Positions 1 through 8,499 of a stretch of DNA of 64,000 bases are shown piece by piece. The stretch's first letter is position 1, and every line of letters starts with the position of its first letter. The notes under the pieces were generated by a model that did not search any database, was not told where the DNA came from, and saw nothing but the letters and a program-made list of their open reading frames with translations. This DNA is from Hymenobacter plasmatis. Lineage in GTDB: Bacteria; Bacteroidota; Bacteroidia; Cytophagales; Hymenobacteraceae. The translations under genes were made by a program, and so were the position numbers. Location of the stretch: the NCBI RefSeq assembly GCF_020711255.1, contig NZ_JAJFAW010000003.1:203517-267516 (forward strand). Reading direction: 5' to 3'.

Positions 1-1
1 A

Positions 2-622
2 ATCCGGCGCGGGCAGGCCGATAAGGAAATCAACAAAAAGGCCCGCGAGAAGCTGGATACCTTCGTGCGCACCGAACTGCAAATTGAGCCACCCAAGCCC
101 AAAGCCACCCGCGAGCGCGCCGAAGCCGGCGACCTCCAGCCCGGCGACAAAGTGGCCCTGTTCGGCCAGGAAGGGCACGGCGAGCTGGTCAGCGTGAAAG
201 GCAAAACCGCCGAAGTCCTCTTCGGTGGGCTGAAAACGCTGGTGAAAATCAGCCAGCTTGAGAAGTTGGGCCGCGCCGAAATCCGCGAGCGGGAGCAGGC
301 GGCCAAAGCCAAGAAATCGAAGCTCAGCGGCGGCAGCTCCGGCGGCAACGGCGTGAACATTACTGACCGCATGGCCGGATTCAGCCCCACGCTGGACCTG
401 CGCGGCGAGCGCGCCGAAGACGCCCTCACCAAAACCATGAGCTTCGTGGACGACGCCGTGATGCTGGGCATGCCCGAAATCAAGTTCCTGCACGGCCGCG
501 GCAACGGTGTGCTCCGGCAAGTGGTGCGCGACTATCTGCGCTCACAGCGCGCCGTGGCCAGCGTGGGCGACGAGCACGCCGATAGGGGCGGGGATGGCGT
601 GACCATAGCGGTGCTGAAGTAA
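2..622 (+). CDS. mutS2: MutS2 endonuclease, C-terminal part (5' end outside window)
   Basis: The reading frame is open from the first bases, so the gene begins upstream of the window and only about 206 residues are visible. The first visible stretch is charged and helical, followed by a KOW/SH3-like segment (GDKVALFGQEGHGELVSVKG), a basic linker and a C-terminal Smr domain. The Smr signatures LDLRG and HGRGNG are both present, and the protein ends in TIAVLK, a usual MutS2 ending. In the family, MutS2 is an ATPase with an Smr nuclease that acts on branched DNA or on stalled ribosomes. The ATPase core lies outside the window. The next gene, of very different base composition, starts only 19 bp after the stop. 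Confidence 0.93.
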   Translation: MRRGQADKEINKKAREKLDTFVRTELQIEPPKPKATRERAEAGDLQPGDKVALFGQEGHGELVSVKGKTAEVLFGGLKTLVKISQLEKLGRAEIREREQAAKAKKSKLSGGSSGGNGVNITDRMAGFSPTLDLRGERAEDALTKTMSFVDDAVMLGMPEIKFLHGRGNGVLRQVVRDYLRSQRAVASVGDEHADRGGDGVTIAVLK

Positions 623-641
623 CTAAGTACCTTTTCTCATC

Positions 642-1628
642 ATGGATACTAAGACAAAAAGTGATTTGCAGTCCATAAGAATGGCAGCAATTAGCAAGAA
701 AAGGACATGTATGTATTCAGGCTGTCATGATAGAGCAATTAAATCGCACGTTCTGCAAAAAAACGGAATTCTAAGACAAATGTCAGAGGACAATCACCTT
801 GTTGAAATGCGAGCGACAAGCATTATTGAGTTAGAAGAAAAAGGAATGTTTTCCTTTAGAAGTGTAGGTGTAAATGAGTCTTACACATTTAATGGGTTTT
901 GTAATAAACATGATAGTTTAATCTTTGCACAAATTGAAAATGATAACCTTTTAGACTTTTATAAACCTTTACATCAGTGTCTATTCTCATATCGCGGCTT
1001 ATGTCAAGAGATAAGGCGAAAGGAAGTATCAATCGAATGGATTAGTGAAGTAAGTTTGAAATTAGACCCAGTTTCGCAGCTTCAATTTGCATCCCTAATT
1101 GATGGTTACAAGAGTGGGGTAAAGAATCTAAACTTCTTTAAAAAGGAGATGGAGAAAGCCATTGATTCTGGCGATTTAAGCAGTTTTAACTTCACCACTG
1201 TTAAACTGCCTAAAATTGAGCTTTGCATTTCTGTCCCTTTAAACGTAAATGAACTTGAGGACTCAAATCCTCACAATCTACCTTATGAAGCATGGAAAGA
1301 CAGTTTGTCTTTTCCTTTTACTACATCATTTATCAATCTTTTCCCATACAAGAAGGATTCATACTTTATATCGGGTTATCATACAGATTTTCCTTGCGGT
1401 TGGACAAAACGAGTAACAAACAAGCTCTCGTATTTGAAGAATAAAAAGCTGAAAAAAGAACTAAGCGATTTTGTGGTATTAAGACTAGAATTCTGGGCTA
1501 TGTCACCGTCATTGTTTAAAAAGATACCAGCTAAAACAATAGAGAAATTCAAACATATTTTCTCGAAAAATGTAATGAACCACAGTGCGAAAATGAAGAC
1601 TGATATTAACTTATTTGAAACAGTCTAG
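642..1628 (+). CDS. AT-rich hypothetical protein with putative Cys/His zinc site
   Basis: A 328-residue protein whose DNA is strikingly AT-rich and whose codon use differs from all neighbours except the gene at 58.3 kb, which suggests horizontal acquisition. The N-terminus contains CMYSGC, then AIKSHVLQK about ten residues later, and a further FCNKHD near residue 86. This C-x4-C ... SH ... C-x2-H arrangement looks like a degenerate HNH-like or zinc-binding head. The rest is mixed helix and strand with no signal peptide and no membrane segment. I recognise the N-terminal pattern as recurring in accessory-genome proteins but know no function for it. It lies directly behind mutS2 and shares a bidirectional terminator with the convergent gene. 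A defence role is possible but not shown. Confidence 0.8.
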   Translation: MDTKTKSDLQSIRMAAISKKRTCMYSGCHDRAIKSHVLQKNGILRQMSEDNHLVEMRATSIIELEEKGMFSFRSVGVNESYTFNGFCNKHDSLIFAQIENDNLLDFYKPLHQCLFSYRGLCQEIRRKEVSIEWISEVSLKLDPVSQLQFASLIDGYKSGVKNLNFFKKEMEKAIDSGDLSSFNFTTVKLPKIELCISVPLNVNELEDSNPHNLPYEAWKDSLSFPFTTSFINLFPYKKDSYFISGYHTDFPCGWTKRVTNKLSYLKNKKLKKELSDFVVLRLEFWAMSPSLFKKIPAKTIEKFKHIFSKNVMNHSAKMKTDINLFETV

Positions 1629-1655
1629 CTTGAGATTCTTAGTGCACTATAAAGC

Positions 1656-1691
1656 AAAAAAGGCGGCTCCTGATTCAGGAGCCGCCTTTTT
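1656..1691. terminator. Bidirectional intrinsic terminator
   Basis: A 17-bp perfect stem (AAAAAGGCGGCTCCTGA and its complement) around a single-base loop. A-tract and T-tract flank both sides, so it can end the AT-rich gene on the plus strand and the phospholipase-D-like gene on the minus strand. Confidence 0.9.
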
Positions 1692-1713
1692 CGAAAGCAA
1701 CAATTGCGGGAAA

Positions 1714-4071
1714 TTACTCCACTACCACGCGGCTGGTTTGCACCGACTCAGGCGTCATCACCTGCACCATGTATAAGCCCGACTTCAGCGACGTGGCGTC
1801 GATGGTCAGGTCGGCGCCGGTGTAGGACTGGGTGCGCTCGAGCACCACGCGGCCGGTCACATCGCGCAGCACAATGCTGGCGGTGCGGGCTGTGGTGCTG
1901 GCCAGGTGCAGATTAAAGCTGCCGCGCGTGGGGTTGGGGTAGGCCTGCATGGTGCTGGCCTGCACGGTGCCGGCGCGGGTGGCCAGCACAAGGCGGCACG
2001 CCGTGATGCCCTGGTTCTGGTTGGCAATGCGGGCGGCGTACTCCTGGTAGTACTGGTTGGTGATGCGGGCGTCGTGGATGACGAGCGTGTTTTCGTCGTT
2101 CTCCGTGTCGGCCGAGGCCGTCCAGTTGTGCGACCCCACGAACACCGTGGGGTCCGACTGCGAAGCGCCGGCGTCCACAATCAGGGTTTTGTGGTGCATG
2201 ATGCCGGTGAGGTGGTCATAGAGGTACCGGTTGCCCAGGCCGCCGCCCCGGATGGTGCGGAACACGAAGCCGGCCACGCCGCTGGTGTCATTGGTGAGAC
2301 CGTCGGAGCACTGGGCAATGTTGCGCAGCGTTACCTGGTCGGCGATGGCACGGCCAATGTCGGTGCGGGTAACGAGCATCGACAGCACGTGCAGGTCGTA
2401 GTCGGCGGTGCGAATAGTCTCGATGAGGCGGGCATTCACGTTGTCGGTCGGCGAGAACCACGACTCTACCTTCTTGCCGCCAATGACGAGGTAGTGGGGC
2501 GTGTTGTCGGTTTTGCGCGAGCCAAACAGGGCCGTGCCGGGCGTAGTGGTGCTGCTGCCCCACATTTCCTCAAACTCCATGGTGTACACCCGGGCCAGGC
2601 TCTGGTCCTGAATGGTTACCACGTTGTTGCGGTCGGTGCTGAGCTGGGCCGGGGTCCAGTTGGTAGAGCCCGTCCAGACCATGGGGCGGTTGACGTTGGT
2701 GCTGTTGGCGTCTATCACCACAAACTTGTTGTGCATGATGGCGCTGCCGGTGCTGCCGGCCTGGGCCGGGCGGAAAATGCGCGGAATGGCGGGCGTGAGC
2801 TGGGCGATGCTGAAGTTGGAGTTGTCGTCTTCGTAGATGACCCGCACCTGCACGCCGCGGGCGTAGGCGGCGTTTACGGCCGTCAGAATCACGGGGCTGT
2901 TCCAGTTGTAGATGGTGATGTCGAGCGTCTGCTGGGCCCGGTCGATGTAGGCGGCCAGGGTGTCGGCCACGTGGCCGCTGGGCAGGTACACGGCGTTGTT
3001 GTTGGGCAGCGCCAAGGTGTTGTCCACCGTGTTGGTGAAGTAGGTTTTCATGCGGCCCGACGAGAGCGACGCCGTAATCATGGGCGTCACGCGCGACTCG
3101 GAGCGGCCGGTGGCATTCACCGAAACGGCTTGCACGTAGTACACCGTGGCGGGCAGCAGGCCGCTGATGGCCACCGAATGCTGAGTGCCCTGCTGGCCGG
3201 CGGCTGTGACGGTAGTAGCCGGCGAGAGCGTGGGCGAAGTGGAATACAGCACCTGGGTGTCGCCGCTGTTCTGGGTGTTGAAGCTAACAGTGAAGCCCGT
3301 GGTGGTGATGTTGGACGGCACGGGGTTGCTGGTCAGGTTGGGCGTGTTGCCCTGGATAAAGTCGGCGTAGGTGCGGTTGAGCAGCTGGTAGCCGTCGGTA
3401 GTGCCGGCAGAAGTAGAAGCGTACTGACTCAGCACGCCTACCGCGTCGAACGTGCCCGTGGGGCTGGGCTTGCCCACCAGGCCGTTGGGGCCGGTAGAGT
3501 TGGCGTTGACGTAGGTTACCAGCGTGGAGTTGTTGTTCAGGCGGTAGGTGGTGTTGGCGGTGAAGGCCGTAACCAGGGCGCCTCCGGTGGTATTTACCGA
3601 CGTCAACCCGTTCAGGCGCACCAGCTGGCCTTCGTACTTCTCGGCGTAGGCCGCCGAAAAGTTGGCGGCGGTGAACACCACCGGTGCCGGCACTTTGCGG
3701 TTGCCCGCCAGCACCGTCACGGAGCTAATCGGGTCAATTTCCAGCAAGCCGCGGAACATTTTCAAGCCCCCCGTTACCAGGATGCTGTCGCCGGGCACGA
3801 GGCTGCCAATCAGGGCGCCGGTGGTGCCGCTGGTGGAGGTGTACACGCCAATGCCCGCGGTGCCGTCCTGAATGTAGCGGATGGTGCTCACGGTGGAGCC
3901 CAGCTCGTTGCCGTTGGTCACGATGCCGGTCACGGTTACGGTGGGCCCGGCGGTGGTATTGGTGGCAGGGGCCTGGGCCCGCGCCGCCGCAATGGTAATG
4001 GGGGTTTGGGCTTTGACGGCGTGCCACGAAGTAGCGCACGCCAGCAAGGCCAGCAGAGTAAATTTCTTCAT
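1714..4071 (-). CDS. Secreted phospholipase D-fold protein with OB/FN3 domains and T9SS sorting tail
   Basis: 785 residues. Order: a signal peptide (about 1-21, ending AVKAQ); an OB-like DUF5689/YhcR-type domain (about 22-245, with IRYIQDGTAGIGVY); a fibronectin type III domain (about 247-335); two PLD modules carrying HNKFVVID near residue 443 and HHKTLIVD near 624; and a C-terminal type A T9SS sorting domain (from about 710, AYPNPTRG ... GLYMVQV). Both H-x-K-x4-D motifs are intact, so it is likely an active extracellular phosphodiesterase (nuclease or phospholipase; the substrate cannot be told). It is exported by Sec, then by T9SS, and probably anchored at the cell surface. The next gene on the same strand is a truncated paralogue of its first half. 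Confidence 0.92.
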   Translation of the reverse strand: MKKFTLLALLACATSWHAVKAQTPITIAAARAQAPATNTTAGPTVTVTGIVTNGNELGSTVSTIRYIQDGTAGIGVYTSTSGTTGALIGSLVPGDSILVTGGLKMFRGLLEIDPISSVTVLAGNRKVPAPVVFTAANFSAAYAEKYEGQLVRLNGLTSVNTTGGALVTAFTANTTYRLNNNSTLVTYVNANSTGPNGLVGKPSPTGTFDAVGVLSQYASTSAGTTDGYQLLNRTYADFIQGNTPNLTSNPVPSNITTTGFTVSFNTQNSGDTQVLYSTSPTLSPATTVTAAGQQGTQHSVAISGLLPATVYYVQAVSVNATGRSESRVTPMITASLSSGRMKTYFTNTVDNTLALPNNNAVYLPSGHVADTLAAYIDRAQQTLDITIYNWNSPVILTAVNAAYARGVQVRVIYEDDNSNFSIAQLTPAIPRIFRPAQAGSTGSAIMHNKFVVIDANSTNVNRPMVWTGSTNWTPAQLSTDRNNVVTIQDQSLARVYTMEFEEMWGSSTTTPGTALFGSRKTDNTPHYLVIGGKKVESWFSPTDNVNARLIETIRTADYDLHVLSMLVTRTDIGRAIADQVTLRNIAQCSDGLTNDTSGVAGFVFRTIRGGGLGNRYLYDHLTGIMHHKTLIVDAGASQSDPTVFVGSHNWTASADTENDENTLVIHDARITNQYYQEYAARIANQNQGITACRLVLATRAGTVQASTMQAYPNPTRGSFNLHLASTTARTASIVLRDVTGRVVLERTQSYTGADLTIDATSLKSGLYMVQVMTPESVQTSRVVVE

Positions 4072-4100
4072 GAAGGCAAAAAGTGGGAGTGGAAAAAGCG

Positions 4101-4136
4101 AAGGATTGAGCCGAACTAAAGGATTGAGCCGAACTA
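4101..4136. repeat. 18-bp perfect tandem duplication in the 5' region of the PLD gene
   Basis: AAGGATTGAGCCGAACTA occurs twice head to tail, 30 bp upstream of the PLD gene start. On the minus strand a CATCTTTG box lies just upstream of it, so the duplication would lengthen the 5' leader or spacing of the promoter region. It looks like a recent slippage event. Confidence 0.85.
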
Positions 4137-4200
4137 CAAAGATGCTGAATTACAGCAACACAGCCGAGCTTGGCCGGCATAGCCGGGGCCGCGGGTTAGG

Positions 4201-5205
4201 CTAATTTTTAGCGCCCACGCGGGCCCGCTTGCCGCTGCCCGTGATAAACGGCACGGGGGCCGCGGTTTCGGTGCCGGCGGCATTGCGCGAGCTTACTTCC
4301 ACGTAGTAAGTGGTACCCGGCAGCAGGTCGGTGAGCGTGAGGCTGTGGCGGGTGGTGAGGGCGGCATCTACCCGGCTTTCTTTCAGCTCTTTGGCCGTGA
4401 GGCCGTAGCGCACCCGGGTGTCGCCGGGGTTCAGCGTGGAATACACAATGGTGAAGCCGGTGGGGTTAACGTCGACGGGCACGGGCTCCTCGGTGAGGCG
4501 CGGCAGTCCCCCGCCAAGTACCAAATCGGACGCCAGGCGGGGCAGCAGCTGGTAGCCCCCGGTGCCGCCCGGCGCAAACTGGCTCAAGATACCCCGGATG
4601 TCAAAGCTGCCGGCGGTGGGCGGCGTGGCGTTTACCAGGCCGTCGGGGCCGGTGCTGGCGGCACCTACCCGCATGAGGGCCCCAGCCTGACCATCGAGCA
4701 GGTAGTTGGCATTGCCACTGAAGGCAGTAGCGGGGGGGCCGGTGGGCGTGGCCAGGCGGGAAACGCCTTTAATGTCGAGCAGGCGGCTTTCGTTGGCCTC
4801 GATGAATGCCGTGCTCACCTGCGCCATGGGCACCGGTATGGCGTGCAGCCGCAAGCCGCCCGCAATTTTGTGGAACGAGGCCACGGGGTCCATTTCCAGC
4901 AAGCCGTTGTACACCTTGAGCTGGCCGGTTACCTGAATGCTGTCGCCGGCCCGGAGCTCGCCGTAGCCGGGCAGCTTGGTGGGCTGGGCGTAGAGGGCCA
5001 GGCCGGCCTCGCCGTCCTGCACGTAGCGAATATTGCCCATCTCGGCCCCGTTCAAAACCACGGCGCGCACCGTGACGGTGCTGCCTGCGCCCAGGGCCCG
5101 GGCGGCTTTCAGGGTGAGGACCGGCGCGGCGGGTGGCGTGGCACTGGCCGCAACGGAAGAGCCAGAAACCAAGGCGGCTAAGAGGAGCAAGTTGTTCAGA
5201 GTCAT
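4201..5205 (-). CDS. Secreted OB-fold/FN3 protein, paralogue of the PLD protein N-terminus
   Basis: 334 residues from ATG at 5205, chosen because it gives a clean signal peptide (MTLNNLLLLAALVSGSSVAA); the longer frame adds nine residues ahead of it. It has the same domain pair as residues 22-335 of the neighbouring PLD protein: an OB-like domain (IRYVQDGEAGLALY, GDSIQVTGQLKVYNGLLEMD) and an FN3 domain (GFTIVYSTLNPGDTRVRYG ... TYYVEVSSRNAAGTET). It stops with KRARVGAKN, so the PLD modules and the T9SS tail are absent. It is probably periplasmic or secreted. Tandem duplication followed by 3' truncation is the simplest origin. No catalytic residues are recognised. Confidence 0.85.
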   Translation of the reverse strand: MTLNNLLLLAALVSGSSVAASATPPAAPVLTLKAARALGAGSTVTVRAVVLNGAEMGNIRYVQDGEAGLALYAQPTKLPGYGELRAGDSIQVTGQLKVYNGLLEMDPVASFHKIAGGLRLHAIPVPMAQVSTAFIEANESRLLDIKGVSRLATPTGPPATAFSGNANYLLDGQAGALMRVGAASTGPDGLVNATPPTAGSFDIRGILSQFAPGGTGGYQLLPRLASDLVLGGGLPRLTEEPVPVDVNPTGFTIVYSTLNPGDTRVRYGLTAKELKESRVDAALTTRHSLTLTDLLPGTTYYVEVSSRNAAGTETAAPVPFITGSGKRARVGAKN

Positions 5206-5320
5206 AAATTGCAAAATAGGTAGACCGACCAAAGGGGAGCTATTGCAAAGTTCAGAACAAATTCAACATTATTAGCCATTTATCGCTATTAATATTGGGC
5301 TTAACCTCAGTGCTACTAAA

Positions 5321-6361
5321 TCACAAAATGTTAACTTCCGGATGTAGCTCCACGCCGAACTGCTGGCGTACGGAGGCGATAATTTCCTCGGCAAGTTGGC
5401 GCAGCTCGTTGCCGGTGGCGCCGCCGTGGTGCACCAGCACCAGGGCCTGGCGGTCGTGCACGCCGTGGGTGCCTTCGCCGGGGCCGCGGCGCAGCCCTTT
5501 CCAGCCGGCCCGCTCAATAAGCCAGGCGGCGGGCACCTTCACGCCGCCGGGTACGGGGTAGCCGGGCAGCTCGGGGTACTCGCTTTTGAGGTGGTCGAAC
5601 TTGGCCTGGGAAATCTCAGGGTTTTTGAAAAACGAGCCCGCATTGCCGACCTGCGCCGGGTCGGGCAGCTTGGAGCGGCGGATGTGCACCACGGCCCGGC
5701 TCACGTCCTGCGGGGTGGGCTCGCCTTCGATGCCCAACTCGGCCAGCGTTTCGGTGATGGCGCCGTAGCGCACATTGGGCTTGGCCTGGCGGTGCAGGCG
5801 CAGCACCACGGCCGTCACCACGTACTGGTTTTTGAGGGTGTTCTTAAACACGCTTTCGCGGTAGCCAAAGCCGCACTCGCCGGCCGTGAAAATGCGCAGC
5901 TCGCCGGTAGCCAGCTCAACGGCTTCGAGGTGGTCGAAGGTGTCGCGCAGCTCGGCGCCGTAGGCTCCAATGTTCTGGAGCGGGGCGGCGCCCACCGTGC
6001 CGGGAATGAGCGAGAGGTTTTCGATGCCGCTCAGGTCCTGGTCGAGGGAGTATTCAACCAGGCCGTGCCAGCTCTCGCCGGCGCCGGCCCGTACCAGCGC
6101 GGTATTCGTGTCGCCGTCTTCGGAGATGATTTCCAGCCCGCGGATTTCATTTTTCAGCACCACGCCGTCGAAATCCTGGGTAAACAGCAGGTTGGAGCCG
6201 CCGCCGAGGATGAGCTTTTCCGACGCCTGCACTTCGGGCAGCTGCAGGAGTTGGCGCAGTTCGTCGGCCGAGGTGAAGCGGGCAAAATAGCGGGCCTGTA
6301 CGTCGAGGCCGAAGGTGTTGTAGGGGCGGAGGGAAACGTGTTGTTCGAGGGCGGGCATCAT
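5321..6361 (-). CDS. murB: UDP-N-acetylenolpyruvoylglucosamine reductase
   Basis: 346 residues from ATG at 6361 (a second ATG follows directly at 6358). FAD-dependent enzyme that reduces UDP-GlcNAc-enolpyruvate to UDP-MurNAc with NADPH, the second step of cytoplasmic peptidoglycan precursor synthesis. Visible hallmarks: NTFGLDV near the N-terminus, the FAD-binding GGGSNLLF, GTVGAAPLQNIGAYG, the catalytic serine in NAGSFFKNP, and a C-terminal glutamate region (LHPEVNIL). The length and the YRESVFK insert fit the E. coli-like type I enzyme. A TACCTTTA box ends 4 nt before the start, suggesting a leaderless mRNA. It is divergent from kptA. Confidence 0.95.
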   Translation of the reverse strand: MMPALEQHVSLRPYNTFGLDVQARYFARFTSADELRQLLQLPEVQASEKLILGGGSNLLFTQDFDGVVLKNEIRGLEIISEDGDTNTALVRAGAGESWHGLVEYSLDQDLSGIENLSLIPGTVGAAPLQNIGAYGAELRDTFDHLEAVELATGELRIFTAGECGFGYRESVFKNTLKNQYVVTAVVLRLHRQAKPNVRYGAITETLAELGIEGEPTPQDVSRAVVHIRRSKLPDPAQVGNAGSFFKNPEISQAKFDHLKSEYPELPGYPVPGGVKVPAAWLIERAGWKGLRRGPGEGTHGVHDRQALVLVHHGGATGNELRQLAEEIIASVRQQFGVELHPEVNIL

Positions 6362-6432
6362 GCCGTAAAGGTAGGGGCGAGCTTTCAAGCCTCGGGCGTA
6401 AGGCCCCCGTATCCGTACCCAACCGTGCCATT

Positions 6433-6978
6433 ATGGAACCCAAGCAAACCATTCGCCTCAGCAAGTTTCTGAGCCGCCACCTGCGCCACGCGCCCGCAGC
6501 CATCGGCCTCACCTTGCAGGAAGGCGGCTGGGTAGGAGTGGATGAGCTGCTGGCGGCCTGCGCCGCGCATGGCGTCCGCCTCAGCCGGGAGCAGTTAGCT
6601 CAACTGGTAACGGGCAGCGACAAACAGCGCTTTGCCTTCGATGCCAGCGGCAAACGAATCCGGGCGCAGCAGGGCCACAGCGTGACCGTCGATTTGCAGC
6701 TTGCGCCGGTTAAGCCTCCCGCCGTGCTTTACCACGGTACGGCTCCGGCCGCGCTGCCAGCTATCCAGCGCGAAGGGCTGCATAAGATGAATCGCCACCA
6801 TGTGCACCTCTCGCCCGACGTTGAAACATCCCGCCGCGTAGGCGCCCGCCGGGGCCGCCCCGTGCTCTTGGCCATTGACGCCAAGGCGCTCCACGAAGCC
6901 GGGGGTGTGTTTTACCAGTCCGGCAACGGCGTGTGGCTAATAGACCACGTGCCGCCAGAGTACCTGAAGGAGCGGTAA
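6433..6978 (+). CDS. kptA: RNA 2'-phosphotransferase, Tpt1/KptA family
   Basis: 181 residues. The family removes a 2'-phosphate from RNA using NAD+, giving ADP-ribose 1'',2''-cyclic phosphate; in eukaryotes it finishes tRNA splicing, while the bacterial role is uncertain. Sequence signs: RLSKFLSRHLRH (the family's N-terminal Arg-His RNA-binding motif), GWVGVDELL, LYHGT, HVHLSPDVETSRRVG and VFYQSGNGVWL. The length is normal for bacterial KptA. The gene stands alone between the divergent murB and the convergent permease, so context does not reveal a substrate. Confidence 0.93.
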   Translation: MEPKQTIRLSKFLSRHLRHAPAAIGLTLQEGGWVGVDELLAACAAHGVRLSREQLAQLVTGSDKQRFAFDASGKRIRAQQGHSVTVDLQLAPVKPPAVLYHGTAPAALPAIQREGLHKMNRHHVHLSPDVETSRRVGARRGRPVLLAIDAKALHEAGGVFYQSGNGVWLIDHVPPEYLKER

Positions 6979-7009
6979 GTGGCTCAAGATGACAGGGTAG
7001 TAAGCATTA

Positions 7010-8428
7010 CTACCGCACGCGGTAGCCACTCAGGGCGTAGAACAGCAAGTACAGGTAGCACAGCATGGGCACCACAAACGCCACGTGCAGTCCACCGCCG
7101 TTGGTCGCGAGCCAGCCCATCAGCGGGGGGATGATAGCGCCGCCCACAATGGCCATAATCAGGTAAGACGAGCCTTGCTTGGTGAACCGGCCGAGGCCCG
7201 TGATGGCCAGCGGGAAGATGACCGGCCACATGATGGAGTTCATCAGGCCGCAGAGCACGATGAGCCACAAGGCGGTTTCGCCGTGGCTCAACAAGGAGGC
7301 GCCTACCAGGGCCGCGCCGGCCGCGCACACGGCAATGAGCAGCGCGCGGTTGTGGAATTTCAGCAGCAGCGGAATGCCCACCAAGCGGCCCACCAGCGAG
7401 CCAAACCAGTACGAGGAAACCAGCACCGCGCCCACCGCTTTGGTGAAGCCAGCCGAGGTATCAATAGGAGAGGGCTCCTGCCCAAACAGCACCAGCGTGT
7501 AGTTGGTGGCCACGTTTAGCCCGCGCACTAGGCTCTGGGTGAAGGCCGAAAGCTGCTGAATGCCTTGCGACTCGCCGTAGCGAATCAGAAAAGAACCCAG
7601 CCCAACTTCGACGCCAACGTACACAAAAATGGCCACCACGCCCAGCACGAGGTGTGGGAAGCCGAGGGCACTTTCGCGGTGCACCACCTGTAGCGTGCCA
7701 TACTCAGCCAACTCGGCGCCACTGGCTTCGTTTTCGGGCTCCATGCCCTCAATCTCGGGCAGCTTTACCAGGAAGAAAAAGACGGCGGCCAAGACCACCA
7801 GAAAAACAGCCAGCCCAACGTAGGGGCCTTTTACGAGCTGCGCCTCTTCACCCAGGCGTTGGGCTACCGGCAGGGCCGCCAGCCGCGCCTTCAGCGCCAC
7901 CGAGCCGCCGAACAGCACCAGACCGCCCACCAGGGGCGAAAGGCTGCCGCCAAAGTTGTTGGCCACGCCCACGATGCTTACCCGGGCCGCGGCATTGCGC
8001 GCGGGTCCCAAAACGCTGACGTAGGGGTTGGCCGCCACTTGCAGCAGCGTTATGCCCGCGCCCAAAGTGGCCAGGGCCGTGAGGAACAGCCCGAAGGCCC
8101 GCGAGTCGGCGGCTGGCACAAACAGCAGGGCGCCGCCCGCCATCACGAGCAGGCCCACCACAATGCCGCGCTGGTAGCCCAATTTTTTGAGCACCCAGCC
8201 GGCGGGCAGCGACATCAGGAAATATGCCCCAAAAAAGGCCGACTGTACCAACGACGACTGCAAGTCGGTGAGCTGGCACACGTCCTTGAGGTAGGGCATG
8301 AGCACGTCGTTGAAGTTGGTGACGGCGCCGAACAGGAAGAACAGCGTCGTCATCAGCACCATGGGCCCGGCGTAGGAGCGGGTGGGCGCAGCGGTGTTAG
8401 CAGAAGTAATAAGGGGTGCGGTTGCCAT
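7010..8428 (-). CDS. MFS sugar permease, FHS (fucose/glucose/galactose) family
   Basis: 472 residues from ATG at 8428; the longer frame would add 23 unlikely residues. A 12-helix inner-membrane carrier. The N-terminal FFLFGAVTNFNDVLMPYLK and following QSSLVQSAFFGAYFLMSLPAG are characteristic of the fucose-galactose-glucose:H+ symporter family, and an ANPYVSVLG segment follows in the middle of the first half. The second half carries FVYVGVEVGLGSFLIRYGES and EPSPIDTSAGF. The likely function is proton-coupled monosaccharide import; the exact sugar cannot be told and no catabolic gene adjoins. It is divergent from the rRNA methyltransferase gene. Confidence 0.88.
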   Translation of the reverse strand: MATAPLITSANTAAPTRSYAGPMVLMTTLFFLFGAVTNFNDVLMPYLKDVCQLTDLQSSLVQSAFFGAYFLMSLPAGWVLKKLGYQRGIVVGLLVMAGGALLFVPAADSRAFGLFLTALATLGAGITLLQVAANPYVSVLGPARNAAARVSIVGVANNFGGSLSPLVGGLVLFGGSVALKARLAALPVAQRLGEEAQLVKGPYVGLAVFLVVLAAVFFFLVKLPEIEGMEPENEASGAELAEYGTLQVVHRESALGFPHLVLGVVAIFVYVGVEVGLGSFLIRYGESQGIQQLSAFTQSLVRGLNVATNYTLVLFGQEPSPIDTSAGFTKAVGAVLVSSYWFGSLVGRLVGIPLLLKFHNRALLIAVCAAGAALVGASLLSHGETALWLIVLCGLMNSIMWPVIFPLAITGLGRFTKQGSSYLIMAIVGGAIIPPLMGWLATNGGGLHVAFVVPMLCYLYLLFYALSGYRVR

Positions 8429-8499
8429 GCTGGGAGTTTTTGGGTGGCTAAAGGTAGAAATAAGTGGCACTCTGTTGCCGGAGCCCGACCTTTGCACCC

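Noticed and set aside
1906..4119. Long plus-strand open frame opposite the PLD gene
   Set aside because: Low-complexity Gly/Val/His-rich translation, typical of an antisense shadow in GC-rich DNA; the minus strand has clear domains.
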